Source: DASUBV01 sp035763085
GTDB taxonomy: Bacteria > Actinomycetota > Actinomycetes > Streptosporangiales > Streptosporangiaceae
Length of the DNA: 23,786 bases
Reading direction: 5' to 3'
Assembly: GCA_035763085.1 (NCBI GenBank)
Contig: DASUBV010000121.1
Coordinates: forward strand, 1-23,786
How positions within the stretch are numbered: position 1 is the first letter of the stretch; every line of letters begins with the position of its first letter. A program made the position numbers and the translations under genes. Below are positions 15,880 through 22,914 of this stretch, in pieces. The notes below the pieces were generated by a model that searched no databases, was not told the origin of the DNA, and saw only the letters and a program-made list of their open reading frames with translations.

Positions 15880-15957
15880 GCCTCCTCCTCCTGCTGCCGG
15901 CCGCCGCCTGCTGCTGCTGCCGGCTTCTTGCTGTTATCAGTGTCTTGCTGCTATTGA
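15880..15957. repeat. Short CTG/CTC/GCC triplet-rich tract
   Basis: Runs such as CTCCTCCTCCTGCTG and CTGCTGCTGCTG lie just upstream of the amidohydrolase start, grading into a more A/T-rich stretch TTGCTGTTATCAGTGTCTTG that may contain its promoter. There is no long perfect array. Confidence 0.4.
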
Positions 15958-15979
15958 GTTGCTGGGACCTGCGCGCTGG

Positions 15980-16006
15980 GCTGCCGCGGCCGGGCCGCGC
16001 GGCAGC
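15980..16006 (-). terminator. Hairpin downstream of the MFS gene
   Basis: GCTGCCGCG (15980-15988) and CGCGGCAGC (15998-16006) form a perfect 9-base stem with a 9-base loop, 109 bases beyond the MFS stop and 128 bases before the amidohydrolase start. It may separate the two transcripts. Confidence 0.5.
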
Positions 16007-16114
16007 AGCCGGCCCGCTCAGCTGCCGCAGCGGTGCCATCTTCCCGCGATCGCGGCCGCTCAGGTAGAGGCGCCGGCGGCGGCGTCCCGCGCCGGGCAGC
16101 CGGCGGCGGGCCGC

Positions 16115-17434
16115 TCAGGCCGGCGACGGGGACCGCTCGCCGGCGGGCGGCGGCTCCCCCGCTGGCGGCGGGGACGCGCCGGCGGAGCCGGGCCAGCGAA
16201 CCGCCCGGATGGCCGGCACGCACAGCACCACCGTGCTGCTCAGCGTCGCGTACCCGGCCGCGATGCCCAGCAGGGTGCCGGCCCCGACCACGCCCGCGAC
16301 CGGGCCGATGACCGCGTAGCCGAGCGAGCCCAGCGCGTACGCGCCGGTCAGCTCGAACGCCGTAGTCCGGGACAGCATGTGGTGCGGGACGGTGTGCTGC
16401 ATGACGGTGGTCTCGTAGACACCGAAGACCGTGGTCCCCGCGCCCGCGGCCGCCGCGCCGGCCACGACCAGGTACAGCGGCGCGTGCAGGGCCAGCGCCA
16501 GGCACGGTGCCGCGTAGCCGAACGTGCCGGTGACCGCGACCATGATCGGGCGGCGCGGATGGCGGCCCGCCACCGCCAGGCCGGCCAGGACCGCGCCGCC
16601 GGCGTAGGCGGACACGATGATCCCCCAGGCCCGGGCGCCGCCCAGGTACTGGCTGGCCAGGATCGGGCCGAGCAGCAGGTAGGGCGCCCACGTGACCAGG
16701 TTGAACAGCGCGAACTGCAGTGTGGTCACCCACAGCCAGGTCTGCCCGCGGAACTGCGCCCAGCCATCGGCCAGGTCCCGCCACGGCGAGGTGGCCGGCG
16801 GCCGGGCAGGCGGCACGCGCAGCAGGGCCAGCGTGACGAGGCTGATCCCGAACGTCGCCGCATCGGCGGTGACCACGGTCGCCGGGCCGCTGACGGCGAT
16901 GAGCAGCCCGGCCAGCGCCGGGCCCGCGATGCTGGCCGCTGACCTGGCCGTGCTCAGCAGCGCGTTGGCGTCGGCCAGCCGGGCCGCCGGCACCAGGTCG
17001 GGCGGCAGGCCGCCGAGCGCGGGCTGGAAGAACGCGTCCCCGGTCGCGCGCAGCGCGGACGCGGCGATGAACAGCCACACCGGCGGCCGGCCGGCGAACA
17101 GCACGATCGCCAGGCCCGCCTGCACGATCAGCCGGCCCGCGTCGGTGCCCAGCATGACCTGGCGGCGGCCGAGCCGGTCGGCCAGGACCCCGCCGCCGAG
17201 CATGAACACCACCTGCGGCACCACGGCGGCCGAGAACACCAGGCCCAGGTCGGCCGGGGTGCCGCCGCTGCGCAGCACGGCGAAGGTCAGGGCGATGTTC
17301 GCCATCGCGCTGCCCAGCAGCGAGGTCGCGTAGCCGCTGAAGAACAGCCCGAACCCCGGCCCGGCCAGCACGGCCAGCCGCCCGGTCCGGTCTTTACTGC
17401 GCCAGGGCCGGCCGGGCGATTTCTTTTTCAGCAC
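16115..17434 (-). CDS. Major facilitator superfamily transporter (MFS_3, EntS-like exporter type)
   Basis: A 439-residue transporter with 10 to 12 membrane helices. The motif-A region between helices 2 and 3 reads GGGVLADRLGRRQVML, and ALRATGDAFFQPALGGLPPD is the usual helix 4-5 stretch of the MFS_3 exporters (enterobactin exporter-like and macrolide efflux-like). The N terminus is Lys/Arg-rich (MLKKKSPGRP), and the C terminus is a Pro/Gly/Ser tail of about 25 residues. The GTG at 17434 has no ribosome binding site. A leaderless transcript is likely, and a perfect dyad begins only 15 bases upstream. It may export a metabolite or drug, substrate unknown. It is divergent from the recombinase-like gene. 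Confidence 0.93.
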   Translation of the reverse strand: MLKKKSPGRPWRSKDRTGRLAVLAGPGFGLFFSGYATSLLGSAMANIALTFAVLRSGGTPADLGLVFSAAVVPQVVFMLGGGVLADRLGRRQVMLGTDAGRLIVQAGLAIVLFAGRPPVWLFIAASALRATGDAFFQPALGGLPPDLVPAARLADANALLSTARSAASIAGPALAGLLIAVSGPATVVTADAATFGISLVTLALLRVPPARPPATSPWRDLADGWAQFRGQTWLWVTTLQFALFNLVTWAPYLLLGPILASQYLGGARAWGIIVSAYAGGAVLAGLAVAGRHPRRPIMVAVTGTFGYAAPCLALALHAPLYLVVAGAAAAGAGTTVFGVYETTVMQHTVPHHMLSRTTAFELTGAYALGSLGYAVIGPVAGVVGAGTLLGIAAGYATLSSTVVLCVPAIRAVRWPGSAGASPPPAGEPPPAGERSPSPA

Positions 17435-17448
17435 GCTTTGAGAGTGGC

Positions 17449-17477
17449 ATTCCCGTGGTCGTCCAATCCACGGGAAT
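17449..17477. promoter_or_regulatory. Putative operator: perfect 10-base dyad upstream of the MFS gene
   Basis: ATTCCCGTGG (17449-17458) and CCACGGGAAT (17468-17477) are perfect inverted repeats around a 9-base spacer, 29 bases in total. The site is 15 bases from the MFS start codon, where a bound dimeric repressor would block initiation. No regulator gene is adjacent. Confidence 0.65.
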
Positions 17478-17500
17478 TCACGTGTTCTTGCAGGTAGATG

Positions 17501-17544
17501 ATTTACTGCCGTATCCAGATGGCGGATTTCCTGCCGCAGTAAAT
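17501..17544. promoter_or_regulatory. Second dyad in the same divergent region
   Basis: ATTTACTGC (17501-17509) and GCAGTAAAT (17536-17544) are perfect 9-base inverted repeats 26 bases apart, in unusually A/T-rich sequence for this genome. They may be paired half-sites for a regulator of the divergent promoters. Confidence 0.5.
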
Positions 17545-17570
17545 GCGGCTCTCCGCCGGGTTATGATGAG

Positions 17571-17598
17571 GGCGCGCGCTTTTTTTCCCGGGCGCGCC
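17571..17598 (+). promoter_or_regulatory. GC stem with T7 loop ahead of the recombinase-like gene
   Basis: GGCGCGC (17571-17577) pairs with GCGCGCC (17592-17598). The 14-base loop contains seven consecutive T. It lies 24 bases before the GTG at 17622, so it would sit in the leader and could affect translation. Confidence 0.4.
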
Positions 17599-17621
17599 GG
17601 AAGGACGAGAGGAAGCCAGGC

Positions 17622-18473
17622 GTGCGCGCGGAGCTGCTGACGGTCACCGCGGGCGCGGTGCCCGCCCCCGTGGAGTACTCGGTGGCGGCCGGCCGGTTCC
17701 TGGAGCAGGCCTGGCTGAGCCCGGCCTCGCGGCGGGTGTACCGGATCTCGCTGGCCAGCTGGGCCTGGCCGCTGGTCGGCCTGGAGGCGCCGCGGGGCAG
17801 CGAGCGCCGCGGCGCGCGGCCGCCGCTCGTGCCGCTGGCGCTGCTCGATGATCCCGCCGCCCCGGCCCGGCTGGCCGCGGCCCTGGCCCGGCGGGCCGGA
17901 AGGGCGGACGCCCGGACGGTGAACCGCGAGGTATCGGCGCTGCGCAGCGCCGTCTACTGGTGGGTGGACCAGGGCTGGATCGCCGCCGACCCGACCACCG
18001 GGCTGCGGCACCGCGTCGGCCGGGCCGGCGCCGCGCCCGCGCTGTCGGACCAGCAGGCCGCCGCCGTGTTCGCGCTGCCGGCCGGGCTGCGCGAGCAGGC
18101 GCTGTGGCGGGTGCTGCGCGCGTCCGGATCGCCGGCCGAGCGCGTCCTGGCCCTCGACGCCGGCACCCTTGACCTGGCCGCCCGGCGGTCCCGGCGCACC
18201 GCGGCAGGCCCGCCGGTCTGCTGGGACGGGCCCTCCTCCCGGCTGCTGGGCTGGCTGCAGGCCGGCCGGTCCTGCGGGCCGCTGTTCCTCACCGACCGGC
18301 GAGCCCCTGCTGGCACCCTGCCCGCCGACGTCTGCCCGGTGACCGGGCGGGCCCGGATGTCTTACCGGCGCGCGGCCGAGATCTTCACCGGCCGCACCCG
18401 CGAGCTCGACCCCGCCGGGCACGGCTGGAGGCTGCACCAGCTGCGCCGCCCGGCCCCGGCCGACTCCCGCTAG
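17622..18473 (+). CDS. Truncated, probably inactive tyrosine-recombinase-like protein
   Basis: 283 residues resembling a widespread actinobacterial 'site-specific integrase' family. The core-binding region has SRRVYRISLASWAWPLVGLE (37-56), DARTVNREVSALRSAVYWW (96-114) and GWIAADPTTGLR. The catalytic region has EQALWRVLRASGSPAERVLA (158-177), LFLTDRRAPAGTLPADVCPV (221-240) and MSYRRAAEIF. The family's first catalytic Arg (AARAEEVL context) is Pro171 here. The HxxR box is just reached as HQLR (272-275), then the frame stops eight residues later instead of continuing with HSALTH and the last 70 or so residues that hold the nucleophilic Tyr. The next bases do not encode the missing part in another frame. 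Codon use is normal, so it is either a recent truncation or a repurposed DNA-binding protein. GTG start with GAGGA about 9 bases upstream. Confidence 0.8.
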   Translation: MRAELLTVTAGAVPAPVEYSVAAGRFLEQAWLSPASRRVYRISLASWAWPLVGLEAPRGSERRGARPPLVPLALLDDPAAPARLAAALARRAGRADARTVNREVSALRSAVYWWVDQGWIAADPTTGLRHRVGRAGAAPALSDQQAAAVFALPAGLREQALWRVLRASGSPAERVLALDAGTLDLAARRSRRTAAGPPVCWDGPSSRLLGWLQAGRSCGPLFLTDRRAPAGTLPADVCPVTGRARMSYRRAAEIFTGRTRELDPAGHGWRLHQLRRPAPADSR

Positions 18474-18504
18474 CTCGCGGTACCGGCGGGCGCAACCGGG
18501 GAAG

Positions 18505-18517
18505 GGTGGTAACCACC
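18505..18517. promoter_or_regulatory. Short palindrome upstream of the alpha/beta hydrolase
   Basis: GGTGGT and ACCACC are perfect 6-base arms around a single A, 41 bases before the hydrolase ATG. It is a possible operator half-site pair or leader hairpin. Confidence 0.35.
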
Positions 18518-18557
18518 ATCGCCGCCGGGCCGCCGGCCGCTGCGAGGAGGAAGCACC

Positions 18558-19379
18558 ATGGCAACTCCGGGCATACCCGTCGTCTTCGTCCACGGGCTGT
18601 GGCTGCACGCGAGCTCGTGGGGGCCGTGGCAGGAGCACTTCCGCGCGGCCGGCTACACGCCTCTCGCGCCCGGCTGGCCGGGTGACTCCGACACCGTGGA
18701 GGAAACCCGGCAGCAGCCCGGCCAGATAGCGGGCAAGGGCATCAACGACGTCGTCGAGCACTACGCCGAGATCATCCGCGGCCTGGATGCCAGGCCGGTA
18801 CTGGTCGGCCACTCGTTCGGCGGCCTCATCGTGCAGCGGCTGCTGGGTGAGGACCTCGGCGCGGCGGGCGTCGCGATCGATGCCGCGCCAATCAAGGGCG
18901 TCCTGGTGCTGCCGGTCTCGTCGCTGCGGGTGGCCTCGGTAGCGCTCCGCAAGCCGGCCCACAAGAACGCCGCGGTGGCCCTTACCGCCGAGCAGTGGAA
19001 CTACGGCTTCGGCAACGCCATCTCCGAGCGCGAGTCCGCCGACCTGTTCGAGCGCTGGAGTATCCCGTCACCGGGCCGGACGCTGTTCGAGGCCGCGGCG
19101 GCGAACTTCACCCCCGGCTCGCCGGCCAAGGTCAACACCGGCAATCACGACCGCGGCCCGCTGCTGCTGATCGCCGGCGGCCGGGACCACACCGTCCCGG
19201 CGTCGGTCACCCGGGCGACCCGGAAGCTGTATCACCGCTCGCCTGCGATCACCGACTTCCGCGAGTTCCCCGACCGCGGTCACTCGCTGACCATCGACAG
19301 CCGCTGGCGCGAGGTCGCCGACTACAGCCTGGGCTGGCTCCGGCAGCGCGGCCTGCCCGAGACTCCCCCGGCCACCTGA
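18558..19379 (+). CDS. Alpha/beta hydrolase
   Basis: A 273-residue alpha/beta-hydrolase-fold protein. PVVFVHGLWLHASSW (7-21) gives the oxyanion region, GHSFGG (84-89) the nucleophile elbow with Ser86, GGRDHTVP the acid Asp210, and DRGHSLT the catalytic His242. The long insertion between residues 100 and 190 forms the cap. No signal peptide is present, so it is cytosolic. The ATG at 18558 has a strong GAGGAGG 7 bases upstream. Substrate is unknown, and esterase or lipase-like activity is the conservative reading. It follows the truncated recombinase by 84 bases in the same direction, though the palindrome between suggests its own control. Confidence 0.94.
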   Translation: MATPGIPVVFVHGLWLHASSWGPWQEHFRAAGYTPLAPGWPGDSDTVEETRQQPGQIAGKGINDVVEHYAEIIRGLDARPVLVGHSFGGLIVQRLLGEDLGAAGVAIDAAPIKGVLVLPVSSLRVASVALRKPAHKNAAVALTAEQWNYGFGNAISERESADLFERWSIPSPGRTLFEAAAANFTPGSPAKVNTGNHDRGPLLLIAGGRDHTVPASVTRATRKLYHRSPAITDFREFPDRGHSLTIDSRWREVADYSLGWLRQRGLPETPPAT

Positions 19380-19425
19380 CCCGGCTGGCGCAGGCAGACA
19401 CGCACAGGCACTACGATGTAACCGG

Positions 19426-19459
19426 TTGCCGTCACTTTCGCCTCACAATCCCGTAATAT
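19426..19459 (+). promoter_or_regulatory. A/T-rich stretch, possible promoter of the TPR-AAA+ gene
   Basis: TTGCCG (19426-19431) and TAATAT (19454-19459) lie in the 123-base gap before the ATPase gene. The 22-base spacing is too long for a standard pair, so only the TAATAT -10-like box is suggestive. Confidence 0.25.
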
Positions 19460-19502
19460 CACCGTTAATCAGGCGAATCACGCGACGATCTGGAACCCCC
19501 GC

Positions 19503-20921
19503 ATGGACTGTGAACCTGCCGTCATCGCGAGCCTGCGCCGCGCCGTGGCGGCCATGCCGGACGACCTGCCGCTCCGGCTCCACCTCGCCAGCCTGCTGCT
19601 CACCGCGGGCCAGCGTGATGAGTCGATCCGCCACCTGGGCACCGTGGTGGCCGCCGACCCGGTGAATCCCCGGGCGCTGGAGCTCCTCCGGGAGGCGGCC
19701 AGCGCCGCGGCAGCTGAGGACCGGACCGGTGCTGAGGTGGCTCAGCACGGCCCGGCCGGCGACATCGCCGGCTCGCCGGCCACTTCGCCCGCGCCAGGCC
19801 CTCCGCCGGCCGCCCCCGCCGTCTCCGCCACTCCCTCGCCGGCCGCTCCGCCGCCCGGCGGCCAGGCGGAGCGCCGGCCGCCGGCGCACGAGGTGCCCGC
19901 GGATGCTGACCGGGGCAGCGGCAGCCCGCCGCAGGACGGTGACGGCTTTGACTGGACCGAGGCCGAGACCCAGATGCGCGGCGTCCTGCCCCCGATGTTC
20001 GTGACCGCGGACGGCGCGGCCGCCGAGGAGCCGGCCGACGCGGCCGGCAACGCGGGGCAGCCGGTGCTGCGCCTGGCCGACGTGGCCGGGATGGCCGTGG
20101 TCAAGGCGCGGCTGGAGGCCGCCTTCCTGGCCCCGCTGCGCAACCCTGACCTGCGCCGCCTGTACCGCAAGAGCCTGCGCGGCGGCCTGCTGCTGTACGG
20201 CCCGCCGGGCTGCGGCAAGACCTTCATCGCCCGGGCCGTGGCCGGCGAGCTGGGCGCCAGTTTCCTGGCCGTGTCGTTCGCCGATGTCATCGACATGCTC
20301 ACCGGGCAGAGCGAGCGCAACATCCGCGAGCTGTTCACCATCGCCCGCCGCCGGGCACCGTGCGTCCTGTTCCTGGACGAGGTGGACGCGCTCGGCCAGA
20401 AGCGCAGCCAGCTGCGCAGCGCGCCGGTGCGCAGCGCCGTCAACCAGCTGCTGCTGGAGCTCGACGACGTGGCGGGCGGCAACGAGGGCGTCTTCGTGCT
20501 GGCCGCCAGCAACCACCCGTGGGACGTCGACAGCGCGCTGCGCCGGCCCGGCCGGCTGGACCGGACCGTGCTGGTGCTGCCGCCGGACGAGGCCGCCCGG
20601 GCCGCTGTTTTCCGGTTTCACCTGCGCGGCCGCCCGGTGACCGGCATCGAGCTGACCCGGCTGGCCGCCATGACCGACGGCTACTCCGCGGCCGACATCG
20701 CGCACGTCTGCGAGTCCGCGGCGGAGCTGGCGCTGCTCGACTCGGCCCGCAGCGGCGAGGCCCGGCTGATCGGCCAGGCCGACCTGGCCACCGCCGTGAC
20801 GCAGGTCAGCCCGTCGATCGGGCCGTGGCTCGAGTCGGCCCGCAACGTCGCCCTGTTCGCCAACGAGGGCGGCACCTACGACGAGCTGGCGGCTTACCTC
20901 CGCGGCCGGAGGCTGCTGTGA
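19503..20921 (+). CDS. AAA+ ATPase with N-terminal TPR-like domain (CDC48/FtsH/Vps4-like module)
   Basis: 472 residues. An N-terminal helical TPR-like unit (about 1-66, LRLHLASLLLTAGQRDESIR) is followed by a disordered Ala/Pro-rich linker (about 70-185), then one AAA+ module. The module opens with the AAA-family lead-in LADVAGMAVVKARLEAAF. It has Walker A GPPGCGKT (233-240), Walker B LFLDEVDA (289-296), sensor-1 Asn337 in ASNHPW, arginine-finger segment RRPGRLDR (347-354), and the C-terminal lid GYSAADIAHVCESAA. The tail ends WLESARNVALFANEGG plus YDELAAYL. All catalytic residues are present. No protease domain or membrane segment is fused, so it is probably a remodelling ATPase that engages partners through its TPR. 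The ATG at 19503 has a weak site. It is followed 28 bases later by a membrane TPR protein, its likely partner. Confidence 0.9.
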   Translation: MDCEPAVIASLRRAVAAMPDDLPLRLHLASLLLTAGQRDESIRHLGTVVAADPVNPRALELLREAASAAAAEDRTGAEVAQHGPAGDIAGSPATSPAPGPPPAAPAVSATPSPAAPPPGGQAERRPPAHEVPADADRGSGSPPQDGDGFDWTEAETQMRGVLPPMFVTADGAAAEEPADAAGNAGQPVLRLADVAGMAVVKARLEAAFLAPLRNPDLRRLYRKSLRGGLLLYGPPGCGKTFIARAVAGELGASFLAVSFADVIDMLTGQSERNIRELFTIARRRAPCVLFLDEVDALGQKRSQLRSAPVRSAVNQLLLELDDVAGGNEGVFVLAASNHPWDVDSALRRPGRLDRTVLVLPPDEAARAAVFRFHLRGRPVTGIELTRLAAMTDGYSAADIAHVCESAAELALLDSARSGEARLIGQADLATAVTQVSPSIGPWLESARNVALFANEGGTYDELAAYLRGRRLL

Positions 20922-20949
20922 GCAGCAGGCCCGCCCGCCCGGCCGGGGC

Positions 20950-22029
20950 ATGCCGCGGGCCGGCCCGCACGACGTGACCGCCGGCACCGCGGCCGGGATC
21001 AGCCGGGCCGCCACGATGATCGACCTGCGCCGCTACCACGAGGCCGCCGCGCTGCTGGCGTCGATCGTGGCGGCGGCGCCGGACCTGCCCCGGGCCTGGT
21101 GCCTGCTGGCCCGCGCGCAGCTCGGCGCGGGGCGCGGCGCCGACGCGGTGCTCGCCGCCCGGCGGGCCGGGGCGCTCAGCCCCGGTGATGACTGGCCGTG
21201 GCGGCTGGCCAGCACGGCGCTGGTGAGCCTGGGCCGGGGCCCGGAGGCGGTGGCCGCGGCGCAGCGGGCCCGGCGGCTGGCGCCGGGATACTGGCGGCCG
21301 CAGGTCTGCGTGGCGCAGGCCGCCATCGCGGCCGGGGACCCGGCGCTGGCCGGCGAGGCGGCACGCGCGGCGCTGGCCATCGCCCCGCACGAAGCGGACG
21401 TTCAGTTCACCGCCGGGAAGGCCGCCCTGGCCGCCGGCGACCTGAGCCGGGCCCGCGGCCATCAGCAGGCTGCCCTCGCGATCGACCCCGGCCATGCGGG
21501 CGCGGTGAATGAGCTAGGCCGGATCAGCCTGCGCGAGCGCGACCCGGGCACGGCCGCGGGGTATTTCCTGCGCGCCGCCCGCGCCGCGCCCGGGGTCGCG
21601 GTTTTCGGCCGCAACACCGAGGTCGCCCTGGCCAGGCTGGCGATCGGCCTGGCCGTCCCGGCCGCCGGGGTGCTGGCCGTCGTGCTCTGCCTGCCCGTCC
21701 TGACGCCGGTCCCCCTCGGCCCCGGCCTGGCGATGACCGCCGGGCTGGCCGCGCTGGCCGGCGGCTACGGATGGCTGGTGCTGCGGAGGCTGCCCGCCGA
21801 CGCGCGCCGCCACCTGAGCCGGATGGTGCGCCGACGGCAGTGGCTGGCCGCGATCGGGGCCGTCGCCTGCCTCGTACCGGGCCTGGTCGCGGGGGTCGCG
21901 CTGCTGGCGGCCGCGCCACAGGCGGCTGCCCGGGCCGCCGTGCCGGCGGCAGCCGTCATCGCTGCCGTACTCGCCGCCCGGCTGCTGGTCGTGTGGGTGA
22001 TCCGCCACTCGCGGCGGATGATCCGCTGA
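20950..22029 (+). CDS. TPR protein with C-terminal membrane helices
   Basis: About 359 residues. Repeated TPR-like helix pairs occupy 20-215, with units such as YHEAAALLASIVAAAPDLPR, RGPEAVAAAQRARRLAP, DPALAGEAARAALAIAP, and DLSRARGHQQAALAIDPGHA. Four membrane helices follow at about 227-250, 259-278, 299-322 and 327-350, with an Arg-rich loop (RRLPADARRHLSRMVRRR) between the second and third. The TPR part probably faces the cytosol and could recruit the upstream AAA+ ATPase to the membrane. The ATG at 20950 is the first in-frame start but lacks a good ribosome binding site. GTG at 20974 or ATG at 21016 are alternatives. Function unknown. The 28-base gap to the ATPase stop indicates co-transcription. 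Confidence 0.85.
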   Translation: MPRAGPHDVTAGTAAGISRAATMIDLRRYHEAAALLASIVAAAPDLPRAWCLLARAQLGAGRGADAVLAARRAGALSPGDDWPWRLASTALVSLGRGPEAVAAAQRARRLAPGYWRPQVCVAQAAIAAGDPALAGEAARAALAIAPHEADVQFTAGKAALAAGDLSRARGHQQAALAIDPGHAGAVNELGRISLRERDPGTAAGYFLRAARAAPGVAVFGRNTEVALARLAIGLAVPAAGVLAVVLCLPVLTPVPLGPGLAMTAGLAALAGGYGWLVLRRLPADARRHLSRMVRRRQWLAAIGAVACLVPGLVAGVALLAAAPQAAARAAVPAAAVIAAVLAARLLVVWVIRHSRRMIR

Positions 22030-22030
22030 G

Positions 22031-22075
22031 CCCCGGTGTCCCCGTCCCCTCGCCCCGCTTCCCCGTCCCTCGCCC
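22031..22075 (-). other. Run of seven C tracts (G-quadruplex-capable on the minus strand)
   Basis: C tracts of four or three occur at 22031, 22040, 22046, 22053, 22061, 22067 and 22073, separated by short loops. The minus strand therefore has at least four closely spaced G tracts with loops of two to five bases. It begins two bases after the TPR gene stop, in the gap between convergent genes. Confidence 0.55.
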
Positions 22076-22202
22076 TGATGGCCGGTCCCGCTCGCGCCCG
22101 GCGGCCCGTGCTCCCCTGATCCCTATGCCCTTTTTGCCGCCTGCCTGCGGCCCCGGGGCACGCCGGAATGGCCCGGCGGCCGCGCCGCTGGGCCGGCAAT
22201 CA

Positions 22203-22231
22203 CCGGCACCGCTGCCGGGCTCATGCCCGGC
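22203..22231. terminator. Overlapping hairpins between convergent TPR and DUF4193 genes
   Basis: CCGGCA/TGCCGG (22203-22208/22213-22218) and GCCGGGC/GCCCGGC (22214-22220/22225-22231) are perfect stems with four-base loops. They share bases, so only one can form at a time. Their position 30 bases beyond the DUF4193 stop suits a terminator. Confidence 0.6.
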
Positions 22232-22260
22232 TGCCTGCTCACGTCAAGCTCAGCTCGTGA

Positions 22261-22560
22261 TCAGGCTGCGCACTCCCGGCAGACCAGCTGCTTGCCCTTG
22301 GTCTCCGCGAGCTGGCTCCTGTGGTGCACGAGGAAGCAGCTCGAGCAGGTGAACTCGTCCGCCTGCCGCGGGATGACCCGGAATGAGAGCTCCTCGTTGG
22401 ACAGGTCCGCACCTGGCAGCTCCAGGGACTCCGCGACATCGTCGGGGTCAAGATCGATCACCGTCGATGACTTGTCCATCCGGCGCGCCTGAAGCTCCTG
22501 CAGGCTGTCCTCAGTCAGCTCGTCGTCAGTCTTCCTCGGGCTGTCATAGTCGGTAGCCAT
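22261..22560 (-). CDS. DUF4193 family protein
   Basis: A 99-residue acidic protein of the actinobacterial DUF4193 family, function unknown. It opens with MATDYDSPRKTDDELTEDSL. The middle is Asp/Glu-rich (VIDLDPDDVAESLELPGADL). The C terminus is a four-Cys zinc ribbon, CSSC (72-75) and CREC (94-97), around the conserved LVHHRSQLA. The length matches the family. The ATG at 22560 starts the conserved N terminus. GGAGGGG lies about 11 bases upstream, a long spacing. A longer reading frame upstream (to 22752) adds an unconserved Arg-rich segment and is rejected. Family members are usually constitutive single-copy genes in actinobacteria. The zinc ribbon and acidic body would suit a transcription-associated protein, but this is inference. 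Confidence 0.93.
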   Translation of the reverse strand: MATDYDSPRKTDDELTEDSLQELQARRMDKSSTVIDLDPDDVAESLELPGADLSNEELSFRVIPRQADEFTCSSCFLVHHRSQLAETKGKQLVCRECAA

Positions 22561-22914
22561 GTTGGCCCTAACCCCTCCATCTTCACTAACCTCGTCGCGC
22601 GGATGTAACGCTCGGGAAGCCTCGGTTGTGCCCGATTCCGGCGGGGAATTCTTCCACGTCCTGCCGCGGCGTACACCTCTGCTGGCAGGCAAGGTGTTCG
22701 TGTCGCGCGAACAGCCACGTTCCGATCGCCCGGCATGCCACATTTCCGGCACCGATGCCGGGGTTGCTCCGGGACTCCCCCGTACCCGCTGACCAGCACC
22801 GGAGGGCTCTCCCGAAGCCGGGCAAGTTACCCGATACCCTCAATATGGCCAGCGTGTGTGGTTATGGTACGAACCACCCATCGTGTCACTCACACGACCA
22901 CGGGGAGATGGTCT
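22561..22914. promoter_or_regulatory. Divergent intergenic region between DUF4193 and pseudokinase genes
   Basis: These 354 bases hold no convincing gene. Inverted repeats seen: TGTTCG/CGAACA (22695-22700/22708-22713, 7-base spacer), CCGGCA/TGCCGG (22746-22751/22756-22761, CCGA loop), GTGGTT/AACCAC (22858-22863/22872-22877) and TCGTGT/ACACGA (22881-22886/22892-22897). The first resembles an operator but its half-site order is opposite to the LexA box, so I do not name it. Confidence 0.5.
22858..22897. promoter_or_regulatory. Two adjacent dyads just upstream of the pseudokinase gene
   Basis: GTGGTT-N8-AACCAC and TCGTGT-N5-ACACGA lie back to back, ending 17 bases before the GTG start. They are well placed for repressor binding or a structured leader. 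Confidence 0.4.

Noticed and set aside
14116..15957. Plus-strand 613-codon frame antisense to the amidohydrolase
   Set aside because: It is Gly/Val/Arg-rich without domains. The minus-strand amidohydrolase has all its metal motifs.
17455..17640. Plus-strand 61-codon frame in the MFS/recombinase gap
   Set aside because: It has no ribosome binding site, overlaps the recombinase start and both dyads, and shows no family resemblance.
17622..18473. An integrated element bounded by the recombinase-like gene
   Set aside because: The protein lacks the catalytic Tyr, no tRNA or attachment repeat is next to it, and flanking genes are ordinary chromosomal types.
22695..22713. TGTTCG-N7-CGAACA as a LexA (SOS) box
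   Set aside because: The actinobacterial LexA box has CGAAC first and GTTCG second with a 4-base spacer. This dyad has the half-sites in the opposite order.
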